Assembly (NCBI RefSeq): GCF_048544455.1
Contig: NC_133531.1
Location: forward strand, 67,184,099 to 67,248,098
Length of the DNA stretch: 64,000 bases
Direction of reading: 5' to 3'
Origin: Silene latifolia
Lineage: Eukaryota; Streptophyta; Magnoliopsida; Caryophyllales; Caryophyllaceae
Under the pieces are notes generated by a model. It was not told where the DNA came from and searched no databases. It worked only from the letters and a program-made list of their open reading frames with translations. Shown here one piece after another: positions 46,131 to 57,116 of the stretch. A program made the position numbers and the translations under genes. How positions within the stretch are numbered: the first letter of the stretch is position 1; every line of letters begins with the position of its first letter.

Positions 46131-46952
46131 AGTTCATTGTGTTTTTTTATTTGCCACTACTATAACTTTGAAAGTTGAATCCATTATGAGTAACGTTTCC
46201 AAGTTCGTACCCGTCTAGAAGGACCCATCGCCAAAGCATATATAAAATCATTGGATTCATTCTTCTTTATCACCTATTTCGAGAAGGGGGGAGGCTTATT
46301 TTAGTATTATTCATTTCTCGCTTAACATACCAAGAAACATAATATATGAAATACAGACTTACGTGTTCTCGAAGCCATCCAGGGAATTCTACTTCAAATT
46401 TATTCCAAACGTCATTCGCGGATACATGCGAATGTCGTTCAATGATAAATTTCTCAATTTCCTAAAAAAGGAAACGCATATGGATTGGAAGTAAGGAAGT
46501 TCGTCCGAGAATGATTTAAATTACTATGTTATTTATGAAAAAATATTTCACTTACCTTTCATCGTCATTTAACAATTCACAATTATTGAGGATATAGATG
46601 TGTGCACGTTGAAATTCTTTATCCTCGAGATACCTTTTACGACATTTGCCAGAGATGTCGGCCTCATGATCTTGAAAAAGTTCAGGTATCTTAGGACCAT
46701 TAGGATCGATGTGGTTTTTGATACCTAAACCTAAATCTTTTGATTTTGTATCTATATGCTTTTCAAAATAAAGAGAACAAAAGTTTGAAATCTCTTCCGT
46801 TAGATAAGCATTGCATATAGAACCTTCAACTCTCGCTTTATTACCAACTTTTTGTTTCAAATGGTTAAGGAACCTACAATATACATTTGTTATAAGAATA
46901 AGATTATTTTTCCAAGGGATGGATTGCTCTGTTTAAAAAAGTTTAACTTCAA
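46131..46952 (-). pseudogene. CACTA tnp2, exon between DUF4218 and DUF4216
   Basis: The minus-strand frame 46872-46552 reads RFLNHLKQKVGNKARVEGSICNAYLTEEISNFCSLYFEKH. The NKARVEGSI..AYL..E...FC..YFE pattern is a signature of TNP2 after DUF4218. An acceptor (TTGTAG) at 46873-46878 precedes it. Further left, about 46150-46220, the start of DUF4216 is seen (NGFNFQSYSSGK), broken by a stop and then by LINE 3. Confidence 0.82.
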
Positions 46953-49837
46953 TCTATAAAATACTATTAAAAGCCTAAACTAAAATGGCTCATAAAGTCC
47001 ACGTCAACAAAGCCACGTGTGAGTGTAAAAAGCCACGTCAGATAATTACTATGCCACATCTATACAATAATATAAAAAGGTTAGTTGAGGGGTGGGTAGA
47101 AAATCCTATGTGGCATGCCTAAATGGCTTCTAAAGCATAAAAAACACACATTTTCAAACACTACATATTAAGTCGACAAAATGGGGAAAAAAAAATAAAA
47201 AACAAACAAACAAACAATTACTCCGTACCATTCATCTTCCCCAACCCAAAACGTATTCCTCCCCAATTTCAACTCAATACAAATTTAACTTAATGCAAAT
47301 CAATGCTCTCGAATGATTAATTACTAATCACAAATCAATGTTCATGAATGATTCAATAATAACTCCGTACCATTCATCTTTCCCAATCCAAAACGGTTTT
47401 CTCCCCAATTTCAATTCAATACAAACCTTAATTCAATACTTCATACGTTTTTCAATTCACCCTAAATGACTATCAATGGCAATCAATGTTTGCTATTTAG
47501 CTCCGATTGCTGCTTCACTTATTTACGCTGCCGGTAACTTCATCTTGAACCTTCAAATTTGCGTTTCTATTTTCTTTTTTGTTGCTATTGGCTGGAATGT
47601 ATATGTCATAAATTAATATATATAGTTTGTTTGTGTTGGGGTGAAGCTCATAAATTATTCAATTTGTTTCTGTATATTCCGAGTTGCGATTTAATCCTGA
47701 TTTTGCATTTTGGGTTGGATTGATACAATTTATTTCTGATTATTCCGAGTTACGATTTAATCCGGATTTTGCAGGTTTGGGTTTAATTGATTCAATAGTA
47801 TGCTTCGCGGTCTACAAATTGTTCCCGTATAATCATGGTAAGTGCTTGAACCTACTATGGTCTACAAACTGAGTTATATATTGAAAGCTTGATTTTTGCG
47901 TTTTGGTGTAATGCTTACTCTTTCTTTTCATTTGCTCGCATGATTTCATTCTTCATTGTAATCTCTGTTTAGGTTATATCTCTGTAAATTTAATTTAGAA
48001 TGTCCCAATTCTGTGGTTTTTTTACAGGTCTCTTGACCCTCAACAGGACGTTTGTCTTCTAATTCTACACAAGATGAACAAGCTTGCTACAGAATTTTGT
48101 GCGAAAGTATGAATCTTTCTTTTGTTTTTTTTTTATTCTTCATTGTCCTACATTAGTCATATTAGTTTTGAAAGTGACGAAATATTATGTGGGCTGAAGA
48201 TTTTCTAACTATGTTTGTGATTCACTGTATAGCTGACAGGGTAGTTGAGCACAATGGGTAATTAGTTTCACTAATTGTAAGACCAAGATTGACGTTTACT
48301 GAACAAAGTTTGCAACTTTTGCTCCTAATTCTGATGGAAGGTGAGCAATTTTAGTAGTGTTTCTTTACTCGAAATTTCGCTTATGTTTAGCTTGATAACT
48401 TTAGTTGATTAAGCATAAACAATGTTAAAATATTAATCCTAAGTTTGATAAAGTTAATAAACTATTGTTTCATTGAATGTGATCTCAATCAAATATTGGC
48501 CCTAATTGGGTATTATTGTTTTATAGGTCGTTGATTGTTCATCTGGAAATGTTCTATGGACACTATGGTGGAGCGATTAATCTATTACTCGGTATCTTTA
48601 TTTGTTTATGGGTGTTGAGTGGGTGTCGTTGCTTATTTCTATACAATAATATATAGGAGTTATTTCATACTCTTACAACTTTGTCAAATGAACTTTTGCC
48701 CATTTTCACATATAAGAAATTAAGAATAAGAAGTCTGGGAATACAGCGATACTGGGAATGCTACTTTGAATTGCGTGAATCTGACCAGGGCGTGAACATG
48801 ATGGGGAAGTTGGGGTGCACCACCAATGGGTGTTGGGAAGTTTAATGTGGGTGCATCTACTCTTGATGGGAAGGATAGTGAAATGGTTGTCGGCATTAGA
48901 GAAAACGGAGGAATGGTAGGGTGGGCTGTTGTCCAGCAAGTGTGCGCTCACGCTCGGTAGGAGGTAGACATCGCTGAAGCTAAGGCCGTTGTGCTAGGCA
49001 TGAGGCTGGTGAGGCAAATGGGGCTAGGTGCGGTAATTTTGGAGTCGGATTCGCTACATCTTATCACGGCACTCAAACCTTGGGAGGTTCCAGCAAACTA
49101 TGGTCAGTGAGATTCTGATCATTGGTGATAATTTTGATTCTGCTTCCTATAACTTTGTTAGACGTACTGGACTACTGGTAAAGTGGTAATGGGGTGGCTC
49201 ATTGTATGACTCGCTACACCCCTTTGGATTTTTCGACTTGGGTGTGGGTTGACATGTGCCCCAAGATGATAGCTGATTGTGTAACCACCGATTTTATATC
49301 GGCATTTTGCTATTAATTATAACAATATTTTTCCCTCAGAAAAAGATAAACAACGTCAAGCTCGAGCCCAACAATGGTTTTTCATTTTTCTTTTTCCTTT
49401 TTTAGTTTCTTTGCTTTGTATTGTATACTTGTGGAGTATTTATTTAAGTTGTATTTGAGGAGTAAGTTAAGCAACGTCGATACTGTACATTTACCATATA
49501 AGTATATAACTGATAATCAACTTTATTAATCTACTACGGAGTATTAGATTTGTTTAAAAAAAAAATAATAGAAACAGTTGCTCTCGCTCATCTTAATTTT
49601 ATATGATCTTAAGTAAACTAAAGTTGACCTTTTTTTTTCAATGAGTGATGTGTTTACGTCTAAAGCCAATGAAATCAAGTTATGCCTACATATATGTTTG
49701 CATAAGTTTATAAAATCAAATCATATGAAATATTCATTCCCCTCCTTAAGATTACCTTTGGGAAGAAAACTAATCGCTTCAAAGTGGGTGTGCAATTAGT
49801 CGAAGTGATTCGCGAGTTTCGCGGGCCACAAAACTAG
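46953..49837 (+). mobile_element. Non-autonomous Helitron in a tnp2 intron
   Basis: 5' end TCTATAAAATACTATTAAAAG at 46953 (after A) and 3' end with hairpin CGCGAGTTTCGCG followed by CTAG at 49834-49837 (before T): the A|T insertion, TC start and CTAG end of Helitrons. The Helitron lies in the intron of the CACTA tnp2 gene, a few bases from the donor site (49838 on). About 2.9 kb, no helicase/Rep. A second 5'-like end (TCTATACAATAATATAAAAAGG) at 47059 suggests either an alternative boundary or an older end. Content: gene-like exon/intron debris (47470-48600, unrecognised), a duplicated 68-bp block, and an RNase H fragment. Confidence 0.82.
48790..49320 (+). pseudogene. Captured RNase H (RVT_3-type) fragment
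   Basis: Readable in pieces: GAPPMGVGKFNVGASTLDG, GGMVGWAVVQQV, then EVDIAEAKAVVLGMRLVRQM, LGAVILESDSLHLITALKP and, after a frame change, VAHCMTRYTPLDFSTWVWVDM ending FISAFCY-stop at about 49316. These are the beta-strand, E-A-x-A-L helix and ESDS motifs of plant RVT_3 RNase H domains, including the natural C-terminus. One in-frame stop (near 48958) and at least one frameshift (near 49110) make it a pseudogene. Confidence 0.75.
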
Positions 49838-50690
49838 TTACCTTTCAAAGGGATACATCCACCTACATTGAACAAGACCACCAACTTTCGCCTCATAAGG
49901 TAAATGAACCGGTAAATGCTCCACTGAATTGAAAAATGAAGGTGGAAAAATTTTTTCCAACTTGAAAATGATCTCGGCAATATTACCCTCTAAACGTGTC
50001 ATATCAGCAGTTTTTATAGTTGAGGAACACAAATCTCGAAAAAACAAACTGATTTCAGTTATTGCATTCCACACATTCTTTGGCAATAAATTCCCCGTTG
50101 CAACGGGTAATAATCGCTCCATGAAAACATGACAATCATAACTATTTAATCCATGTAACTTTAGCTCTTTATAATCCACGCACATACTCAGATCGGATGC
50201 ATATCCATCCGGGAACCTCAAATTGCAAATCCATTCACATAAAACCTTTTTTTGGTCTTATCAAGGGTGTAAGGAGCTTTTGGCATCTCCCCAGGTTTCT
50301 TAATATGTAGCTTAGGACAATTACAAAAGGTTGACAAGTCTATTCGTGATCGTGGACCATCAGCTGATTTACCCTTGACATTCATAATTGTATTAATCAA
50401 TTGCTCGAATTTTTTTTTCTCAATGTGCATCACATCGAGGTTGTGTCGAATGAGCAATGATTTCCAATAAGGAAGCTCCCAAAATATGCTTCTTTTGAAC
50501 CAACCAATCCCCAACTTCTTCAACTCTTTGAATTCTTTATCGGTTCCATTGACTATTGTTGGAAATTGTTTTACACGTGCCCACAATTCATGACCAGATA
50601 GTCTTAGAGGAGGGAGGTCATTTTCAACCCTATTTTTGTAAAAAGCAGTCTTATTTTGTCGAAAGTCAATGACCTAATTCTCAATCACAA
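49838..50690 (-). pseudogene. CACTA tnp2, Transposase_21 end and DUF4218
   Basis: The minus-strand translation from about 50670 reads FRQNKTAFYKNRV, LPPLRLSGHELWARVKQFP, then FKRSIFWELPYWKSLLIRHN, LDVMHIEKK (catalytic-domain end of TNP2), then the DUF4218 series YKELKLHGLNSYDCHVFMER, LLPVATGNLLPKNVWNAI and LPVHLPYEAKVGGLVQCRWM ending in YPFER at a GTAACT donor (49840). A one-step frame change near 50220 separates the two parts and a stop lies near 50675. The N-terminal half of tnp2 and the CACTA right end are not found beyond this point. Confidence 0.88.
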
Positions 50691-51951
50691 ATTATACTAT
50701 GATATGATACCTTAATATGGTGAGACCACATAAAAATGACCATTTTATGGTAAAAATTTAGCTTTGGATATTAAAAGCTACAACTATTTTGTTACTAACA
50801 GTGACTATTTAAAAAAAAAACAATCATTTTTACACATAATGTTCACTATTTCTTATAAATTGGTCACTTTTACCAGTCTATATTCTACTTACATTGATAA
50901 AAGTGATCAATTTCTTATTTCCTATTTCCTATAAATAATAAAACACAAACCATAAATATCTTTTTTTAATTTTCCGCCTAAATACTCACCTCATACTAAG
51001 CACAATTTTACCAAAATTCATTAGCCCACCAATCAAATGGCCCACAATGATCATCAAATTTATATCTACTAACTCATACACGACTAATATTGACTATGAA
51101 ATGAGCCCACCATATTAACAAAAATGAACCTCAAATTGATTTTCAAATTGATTTTGTACCAATTTCTACCAGTCAAATATTGAATACCTTGAAACTAAAA
51201 AAAAATCAACTTAGTTTATGACTTTTGAATGTGTACATCAAAAGATATGAGACACGAGTAATGTTATGGGACATAGAGACCAAATATGTTTCGCGATTAA
51301 CGGGTCGTAAAATAATTTCAAAAGCTCGGAGAGGTTTTAGTATGATCATTTACATATACTGATTAGTTTATCAAGTAGAAAATAATTTATAAAGATATCA
51401 TAGTGTGTAACTCATAAGCGTTCTTTCCTTTTACGCCAAGTTTTCAAGTGTATACGTTAACTGATATTGTTTTGACTTAATTTGTAATTCTACTTTTTAT
51501 TTTGTCCTCATTTCAATTTGAATTTTTGTGCAAACATTTCAAAACTTATCCGATATGGTAAAATTTGCCAATATTTGAAATTATTAACATGCTTTAACAT
51601 AGGTGTAAACATGTCGTCATATGCATGCACTAATAAAAGATATGAGATACGACGGGTGTAAGCATAATATACAACAAGAGTGTAACTATGTTTTTACAAT
51701 TAATACTCTCTTAATACTAATGTTATTTTGAAAAAAAATTAATATTATAATTTAAATGTGTAGATTATACTGTTATAAAAATATTATATTTGTAATTGTA
51801 ATGGACAAGTATATAATTTCCATGTAACATATGGGAAATAAATTACTTCAAATAAGAAACCAAAACTATGTTGTAAATTTAAGAATTTACGAAAAATTTT
51901 ATATATACAATCTATACATGCCCGTGCAACTTTGCACGGGTCCTAAACTAG
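50691..51951. other. AT-rich segment with Helitron-type 3' terminus
   Basis: No gene seen. It ends with CCCGTGCAACTTTGCACGGG (about 51921-51940) and then CTAG at 51948-51951. This suggests a plus-strand Helitron end, possibly the element that removed the missing part of the CACTA transposon. No convincing 5' end was found. Confidence 0.45.
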
Positions 51952-52614
51952 TATATGTAGTATTTAAAACCATTTTCAAAAAAGTGAAACTCTCTATAAA
52001 TAAGTGGTAGAATAACAATGTAAGATAAGACTTGAATTTGTTAAAATTAATATATCAAGTAAAAAAAATAAGTTATAAATATACACCTGTCTATAAACCA
52101 TATATGAAATTTTAATGACTCAGTTCGTCATATACATGCCATCAGATATCTTTCGTGTATTATCCATGTCAAAGTGCGCCACTTATTAGTTTTACATAGA
52201 TGTGTAAATATGATTGGTCATTTTATTTATCATTTATTACTACCCATTGTTCAATCATTTGTTCATTCATATGATTTACTGTTTTAAGTAGTCAGTTATC
52301 ACGTGTTCATTTTGAGGAATTAAACTTCGTTTCCGACAATAGTGTTTTATATTAATCAGAAAATGGTGGTGCAAGCAACAATCGAAAAAGATAACTACAT
52401 TATTAAACCATGTCTCTAAATGTGATACAATTGATATAACTAATTTAATACGAAATGGTGTAACTTTTATGTTAAAGGCGGATGATTCATCAATAATGAA
52501 CTAAATTAACCACGAAATTTTATTTGATCTGATTTTCAACATAGTTGAATTTTTTTTAATCAACTTAGCTGGAAAATATTACTAAACCATGGCTATGTAA
52601 ATCAACGTTTATGC
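51952..52614. other. AT-rich spacer, nothing recognised
   Basis: AT-rich sequence with short A/T runs; no open frame, terminal repeats or RNA gene recognised. Confidence 0.5.
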
Positions 52615-53180
52615 CACGGAAATGTTAGGGGGGAGAGAGCGCAATGGCAAATGAACAATTTCAGGGATGCTGTTGATGATTGTGGGCTGAGAGACGTTAC
52701 TTTTGAGGGACTGGAATTCACTTATGACAATGGGCAGGTGGGGTTGGCAAATAGACAGTGCAGGTTGAATAGAGCGATGGCTAACGAAGCATGGTTTGAT
52801 ATGTTCCCTTATGCGATACTCCACCACTTTCTACGGGAATGGTCGGACCATGCACCGATACTCTTGAAGCTTACACGGGAGGAACGTAATCGACAGGGTA
52901 GTAAGTTGTTTCGGTTTGAGCAAGCTTGGGTGGGGGAGGATGGGTGTGAAGATGCTATTATGAGGGCTTGGTGTGGAAATGGCGAGGAGGATATTCTGGA
53001 CAGATTGAGGAGATGTGGGGAGGAGCTAATGGCATGGAAGGGGGTAAGCATTGGTAAGATTATGAGGGATGTTGAGAAGAAGAGGAAAAGGTTAGCCACG
53101 TTGAATGAGGGGGTGCGCAATGAAGAGAGCGTGAAGGAGAGGAAGTTGATTGTCAAAGATATTGCTATGCTATGTTGCTT
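52615..53180 (+). pseudogene. LINE 2 endonuclease C-terminus and linker
   Basis: The frame 52651 on reads MNNFRDAVDDCGLRDVTFEG, FTYDNGQVGLANRQCRLNRA and, after the substrate loop, LREWSDHAPILLKL. The last part contains the SDHxP block that ends the endonuclease catalytic core. A Lys/Glu-rich linker follows. The frame changes near 53170, where the RT frame takes over. Confidence 0.88.
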
Positions 53181-54515
53181 AAACATGAAGAGTTGTTTTG
53201 GAGGCAGAGATCTCGTGCTATATGGCTTCGGGAGGGGGATAGAAATACTAAATTTTTCCACAAGCAGGCTACAAAAAGGCGGGAGAAAAATACAATTTCG
53301 AAGCTCTTTGATGAGGACGGGAGATGTTGGGAAGGAGCTGCGCAAATAGAACAAGTGGCGTGTGACTATTTTACCAATTTATTTCGCACAGGTGTTCCAG
53401 ACCATTTTGAGGAGGTGCTTGATGGCGTGGTTGGACGTGTTTCTGAAGATATGAATGCGATTCTGAGAGCGGACTATACGGAGGAGGAGGTGATAGCAGC
53501 TCTGGAACAAATGCACCCGCTCAAAGCCCCTGGCCCGGACGGTATGAACGTGCTTTTTTATCAAACGTATTGGCATATTGTTGGGCCAGTTGTTATAAAT
53601 TCTGTTTTACGTGTGTTACGGGGTGAGCCCTTACCACCAGGAAGTAATAAGACCTTTATTGTCTTGATCCCGAAAGTTAAAAGCCCGAGTAAAATGGGGG
53701 AATTTAGGCCTATTATTCTGTGCAATGTGATATACAAACTGGTTTCGAAGGTGCTAGCTAATAGGCTTAAACAATTTCTAGGAGACGAGGTGTCGAAAAA
53801 TCAAAGTGCCTTTACGCCGGGACGACTTATCACTGATAATATTTTAATCGCCTTTGAAATGTTCCACCATATGAAGAATACTCGGAGTGGGGAGGGACAT
53901 ATGGCCCTTAAGCTGGATATGGCGAAGGCTTATGATAGGGTCGAATGGAACTTTTTGGAAAGGGTCTTATACCGTATGGGTTTTGATGAGGGGTGGGTTA
54001 ATAGGGTCATGATGTGTGTCATGACGGTCTCCTTTGCGGTTCTTATAAATGGACAGCCATCCCGGGAATTCGTGCCTGAAAGGGGTCTTAGACAAGGCGA
54101 CCCACTTTCGCCATATTTATTTATACTTTGCGCCGAAGTGCTATCGAGTCTTATGAGAAGGGCAGCTGAGAATGATGCGTTACACGGGATTAGAATTGCC
54201 AATGAAGCGCCTGTGGTTTCACACCTTTTGTTTGCGGATGACAGTTTATTTTTTATGAGAGCGAACATCAATGAGGTCCGAGTGGCTAAGGGTATTCTTA
54301 CGGCCTATGAAAAGGCTTCGGGGCAGCTAGTTAACTTTGATAAAACAACCGCCTCATTTAGTCGGTGTGTAGCTGAGGAGCGGAAAGGGGTGTTGGTGGG
54401 GGAATTGGGTGTGCGTGCTGTGGATAATCCGGAGAAGTATCTAGGGTTGCCCACGGTTATTGGACATTCCAAGAGCGCTTTAACGAGTCTATTGAGAGAT
54501 AAGCTAAGTAAATGA
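53172..54515 (+). pseudogene. LINE 2 reverse transcriptase
   Basis: A 447-residue uninterrupted frame carrying all RT blocks in order: WLREGDRNTKFFH (about residue 18), PLKAPGPDGMNVLFYQ (about 116), FIVLIPKVKSPSKMGEFRPI, ITDNILIAFEMFH, ALKLDMAKAYDRVEWNFLER (about 242), GLRQGDPLSPYLFILCAEVL (about 305), HLLFADDSLFFM with the FADD catalytic pair (about 350), and PEKYLGLPTVIG. It stops with TGA at 54513-54515 although the protein family continues (LQGWRGLLLSKAGREVLIKA), so this is nonsense decay within an otherwise long frame. Confidence 0.92.
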
Positions 54516-55700
54516 TTGCAAGGGTGGCGTGGATTGTTGTTATCGAAGGCCGGTAGAGAAGTTCTGATAAAGGCTATCGCCTAATCACTCTCTACATATG
54601 CTATGAGTGTCTTCAACCTCCCTAGCAATTTTTGCGAAGAGCTTCGATCGATGGTCTCTAAATTTTGGCGGGGTTCGAATGGGGATAAGAGAAAGATTTT
54701 TTGGGTGGCTTGGCATAAGCTCTGTAGACCGAAGAGCTTGGGTGGTCTCGGGTTTAGAGATTTCCATAAGTTCAATATGGCCTTGTTGGGAAAGCAGGCG
54801 TGGAGATTGACCACGGAGCCGGATTGTTTACTTGCGAGGGTGCTAAGAGTTAAGTACTATAGAGGGAAGACTTTTATGAATGGTGATCTAGGGCGGAACC
54901 CGAGTTTTACGTGGAAGGGCATTTGGGAAGCAAGGGCCGTGGTGAGGAAGGGTGGCATCAGGAGAATTGGGAACGGACAAGGTACGAGGGTGTGGGGTGA
55001 TCCATGGCTCAAGGGGTCAAATTCGAAAACGGTGCTGTCGCCTAGGGTAGCTGGTAGGGAGGATATGAGAGTTGCGGATTTGATGCGAGTTGATGGGAGG
55101 ATGTGGGATTCGAGTAAGGTTCGAGCTGTGTTATTACCATTTGAGCAAGATGCAGTCCTTAGTATGAGGCTTAGTGAGTTATATAATGAAGACATTTGGA
55201 GTTGGGCATTAGAAAAGGATGGTAGATATACGGTTCGTTCGGCCTATCGGGCTCTTATGAATGGGGAGGTGGATGAGCAAGGCCCGTCTGATTGGACGAG
55301 TTCTAAGTGGTTGTGGAAGGGGGTGTGGGGCTCGAATGTCTTACCGCGGGTTAAAATTTTTTTCTGGCAACTCTGTTCCGAGGCGATTCCTACGAAGGAA
55401 AACATTGCACGTCGAACTCGTGGGTTGGATGTTGTGTGTCCGGTTTGCCATAGCGATATGGAGACTTGTCTCCATCTCGTTAAAGGGTGTGGTTGGGTGG
55501 GGGGAATTTAGGATGGGTTGGGGGTGGAGATTAAGAAGGAAGTTGGGCATGAGAGGGTGAGGGAGTGGGTGGAGGATTTGTGGAGGGAGAGTGGGACGGA
55601 GGAGAGGAGGAGTATCATGTTGGGGTGTTGGGCTATTTGGGAGGCAAGGAATAAATGGATTTTTGATGGGAGGAGGGTAGATGTGGGGGGGCGTTCTTAG
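54516..55700 (+). pseudogene. LINE 2 connection and zf-RVT region
   Basis: In the same frame as the RT, after the stops at 54513 and 54582: YAMSVFNLPSNFCEELRSMV, KIFWVAWHKLCRPKSLGGLG and, ending at 55511, VWGSNVLPRVKIFFWQLCSE and VCPVCHSDMETCLHLVKGCG. The last is the Cys-x2-Cys...His zf-RVT motif. A short G-rich open stretch continues to 55700 in another frame (GCWAIWEARNKWIFDGRRVD), the expected linker to RNase H. Confidence 0.88.
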
Positions 55701-55799
55701 AAGGGTGGAGGAGATTAGGACAGAGGTGGACTGTGGGGTGGAGAGATAGAGCGGGGATAGTGGTGGCTTAATACATAAGGGACAGCGGAGGGAGGATGG

Positions 55800-56190
55800 G
55801 TGCAGGGGTCGGTTGGCTGATGGCTGGAGTTTGGTCTGTTGTGACGCGGGTGTAAAAGAGGGGACGGGAGTTGGGATGGGGGTCGTGTGTAGAGGTCAAG
55901 AGGAGGATGTGGTGTGAGCTATGGCTGTTCACAGACGGGGCATGGCTGAAGTCGAGGAGGCGGAGGCAGAGGCGTTGCTGGAGGGACTGAAGGAGGCGGT
56001 GCGGCGGGGATGCAGGCGGCTGATCATGGAAAGCGATTGCAAGACCGTGATTGATATTTTACGAGATGGGAAGACGAGTCGCAGCAACTTGTATTTGATC
56101 GTGGACGAGATTAGAAGCTTGAGTCGTAACTTAGAGGATATAATTTGGCGTTTTGTTAATCGTAATTGGACTAAGGTAGCTCATGCGTAA
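55800..56190 (+). pseudogene. LINE 2 RNase H domain
   Basis: The frame 55921-56190 reads EVEEAEAEALLEGLKEAVRR, then RRLIMESDCKTVIDILRD and IIWRFVNRNWTKVAHA, the RVT_3 RNase H pattern with the EAEA-x-L helix, the ESDC acidic block and the R-x-x-N...AH end. The domain start upstream is degraded and G-rich, lying partly in other frames. It ends with a stop just after the AHA motif, earlier than usual. Confidence 0.85.
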
Positions 56191-56328
56191 GCTCATTATC
56201 CGGGTCTTTGGTCGGGTAAGAAAATGTGGGAAGGCGGTCTTCCGAGTCTTGATGTGAACGATGTTTTGGCTACTCTTTTGATATGATATATTCCCATCCT
56301 TTGAGACTTCAAAAAAAAAAAAAAAAAA

Positions 56329-57116
56329 TTTATCTGAACGCATAACGCATATTTTTTTTAGATATTCCTAATGGAAGTTCCGTACATCGCACGGGCTATG
56401 GACCAAAATAGGTCTCTTAAACTTTCATTTGCTAAATAAAAATAGATAGCCGTACACTCGTACTTGTTCAACAATGGATTTCCAACACTAATGAAGATCA
56501 TGGTCAGTTTCTCCTTTGCTTCTTCTTCGATTATCAATTCAACTTTATCTCCTTTCTAACTATTCGTGATTATTTCCAGCTTTAGTTATTGTACACAATA
56601 GTTATATTAGTACTTCAAATGCGGGTGCAACCTGTGGCGAAATTAGGGGCTAGCAGGGACACTCGCCTGGTAACCAATTCCAATTTCAAAATTTTATTAG
56701 ATTTTTCTATCTATTTGGGCGTTAAGTTTATTGCATTAATGTTGAACCCCTCAAATTTTTCGCCCCGTTCCATTTAAATTGAGTTTGGTAATTTCTTGTC
56801 TTGCTAAGAAACCAATGTACAGTACTAATTTAGTAACATAACCAACTCTATCCAGATCATATGTTTACCTTTTCCATTATTTGTGAGCGCTATGTTAAAC
56901 AAATGATTGAAACAGAGGGAATATTTCACTTAAATCGAGTTCCCAGAGTTTATTTTGTATTTCTGTAGGTAAATTGGGTTTAACTGTTGGTAGTCTGAAA
57001 CATCTGTTTCAGGTAGTTGCTCTAGTCTGTCAGCTTTATATATGTATTGGTTAGCCATTGATCCGATATTTATTTGATATGTTGATATTTTGGGATGGCA
57101 GTTTCGTTGGAATCGT
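56329..57116 (+). promoter_or_regulatory. Upstream region and probable 5' UTR intron of the UBP27-like gene
   Basis: The space between LINE 2 and the start codon is only about 790 bases. A probable 5' UTR intron runs from a GTCAGT donor near 56503 to the GATGGCAG acceptor near 57101, 15 bases before the ATG at 57117. The sequence is T-rich as in plant 5' UTR introns. The stretch at 56376-56391 (TCCGTACATCGCACGG) looks like a worn Helitron-type hairpin. No TATA box can be assigned with confidence. Confidence 0.45.

Larger units (their letters stand above)
15779..50690 (-). mobile_element. CACTA (En/Spm) DNA transposon, reverse, split by nested insertions
   Basis: The left end reads CACTACAAAAATAAAGCCC at 15779, with CTA immediately outside as the possible 3-bp target duplication. 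Element sequence is 15779-19620, 46131-46952 and 49838 to about 50690; everything between is later insertions (hAT MITE 18835-19247, LINE 3 with the LTR nest 19621-46130, Helitron 46953-49837). On the minus strand it reads tnp2 (Transposase_21, DUF4218, DUF4216, acidic tail), then a second gene of the plant Transposase_24 type, then subterminal repeats. The opposite end was not found: past about 50690 the sequence changes to unrelated AT-rich DNA. Stops occur in several exons, so it is dead. Confidence 0.88.
52615..56328 (+). mobile_element. L1-type plant LINE with RNase H, 5'-truncated (LINE 2)
   Basis: Plus-strand remnant of ORF2: last part of the endonuclease (from about 52615), reverse transcriptase, zf-RVT and RNase H, then a short tail and an 18-base poly(A) at 56311-56328. 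ORF1 and the front of the endonuclease are absent, as in incomplete target-primed reverse transcription; no target duplication was recognised. The body is richer in G than its flanks and decay is modest: one frameshift near 53170, stops at 54513 and 54582, then more damage after 55511. It ends about 790 bases before the start codon of the UBP27-like gene. Confidence 0.92.

Noticed and set aside
49560-49600. Poly(A) run as the tail of another retroposon
   Set aside because: No target duplication or upstream retroposon body; it sits within the Helitron's AT-rich 3' part.
52325-52345. TTCCGACAATAGTG as the missing right end of the CACTA transposon
   Set aside because: Only TAGTG and a TCGGAA string match; the rest does not correspond to the complement of the left end and there is no subterminal repeat array.
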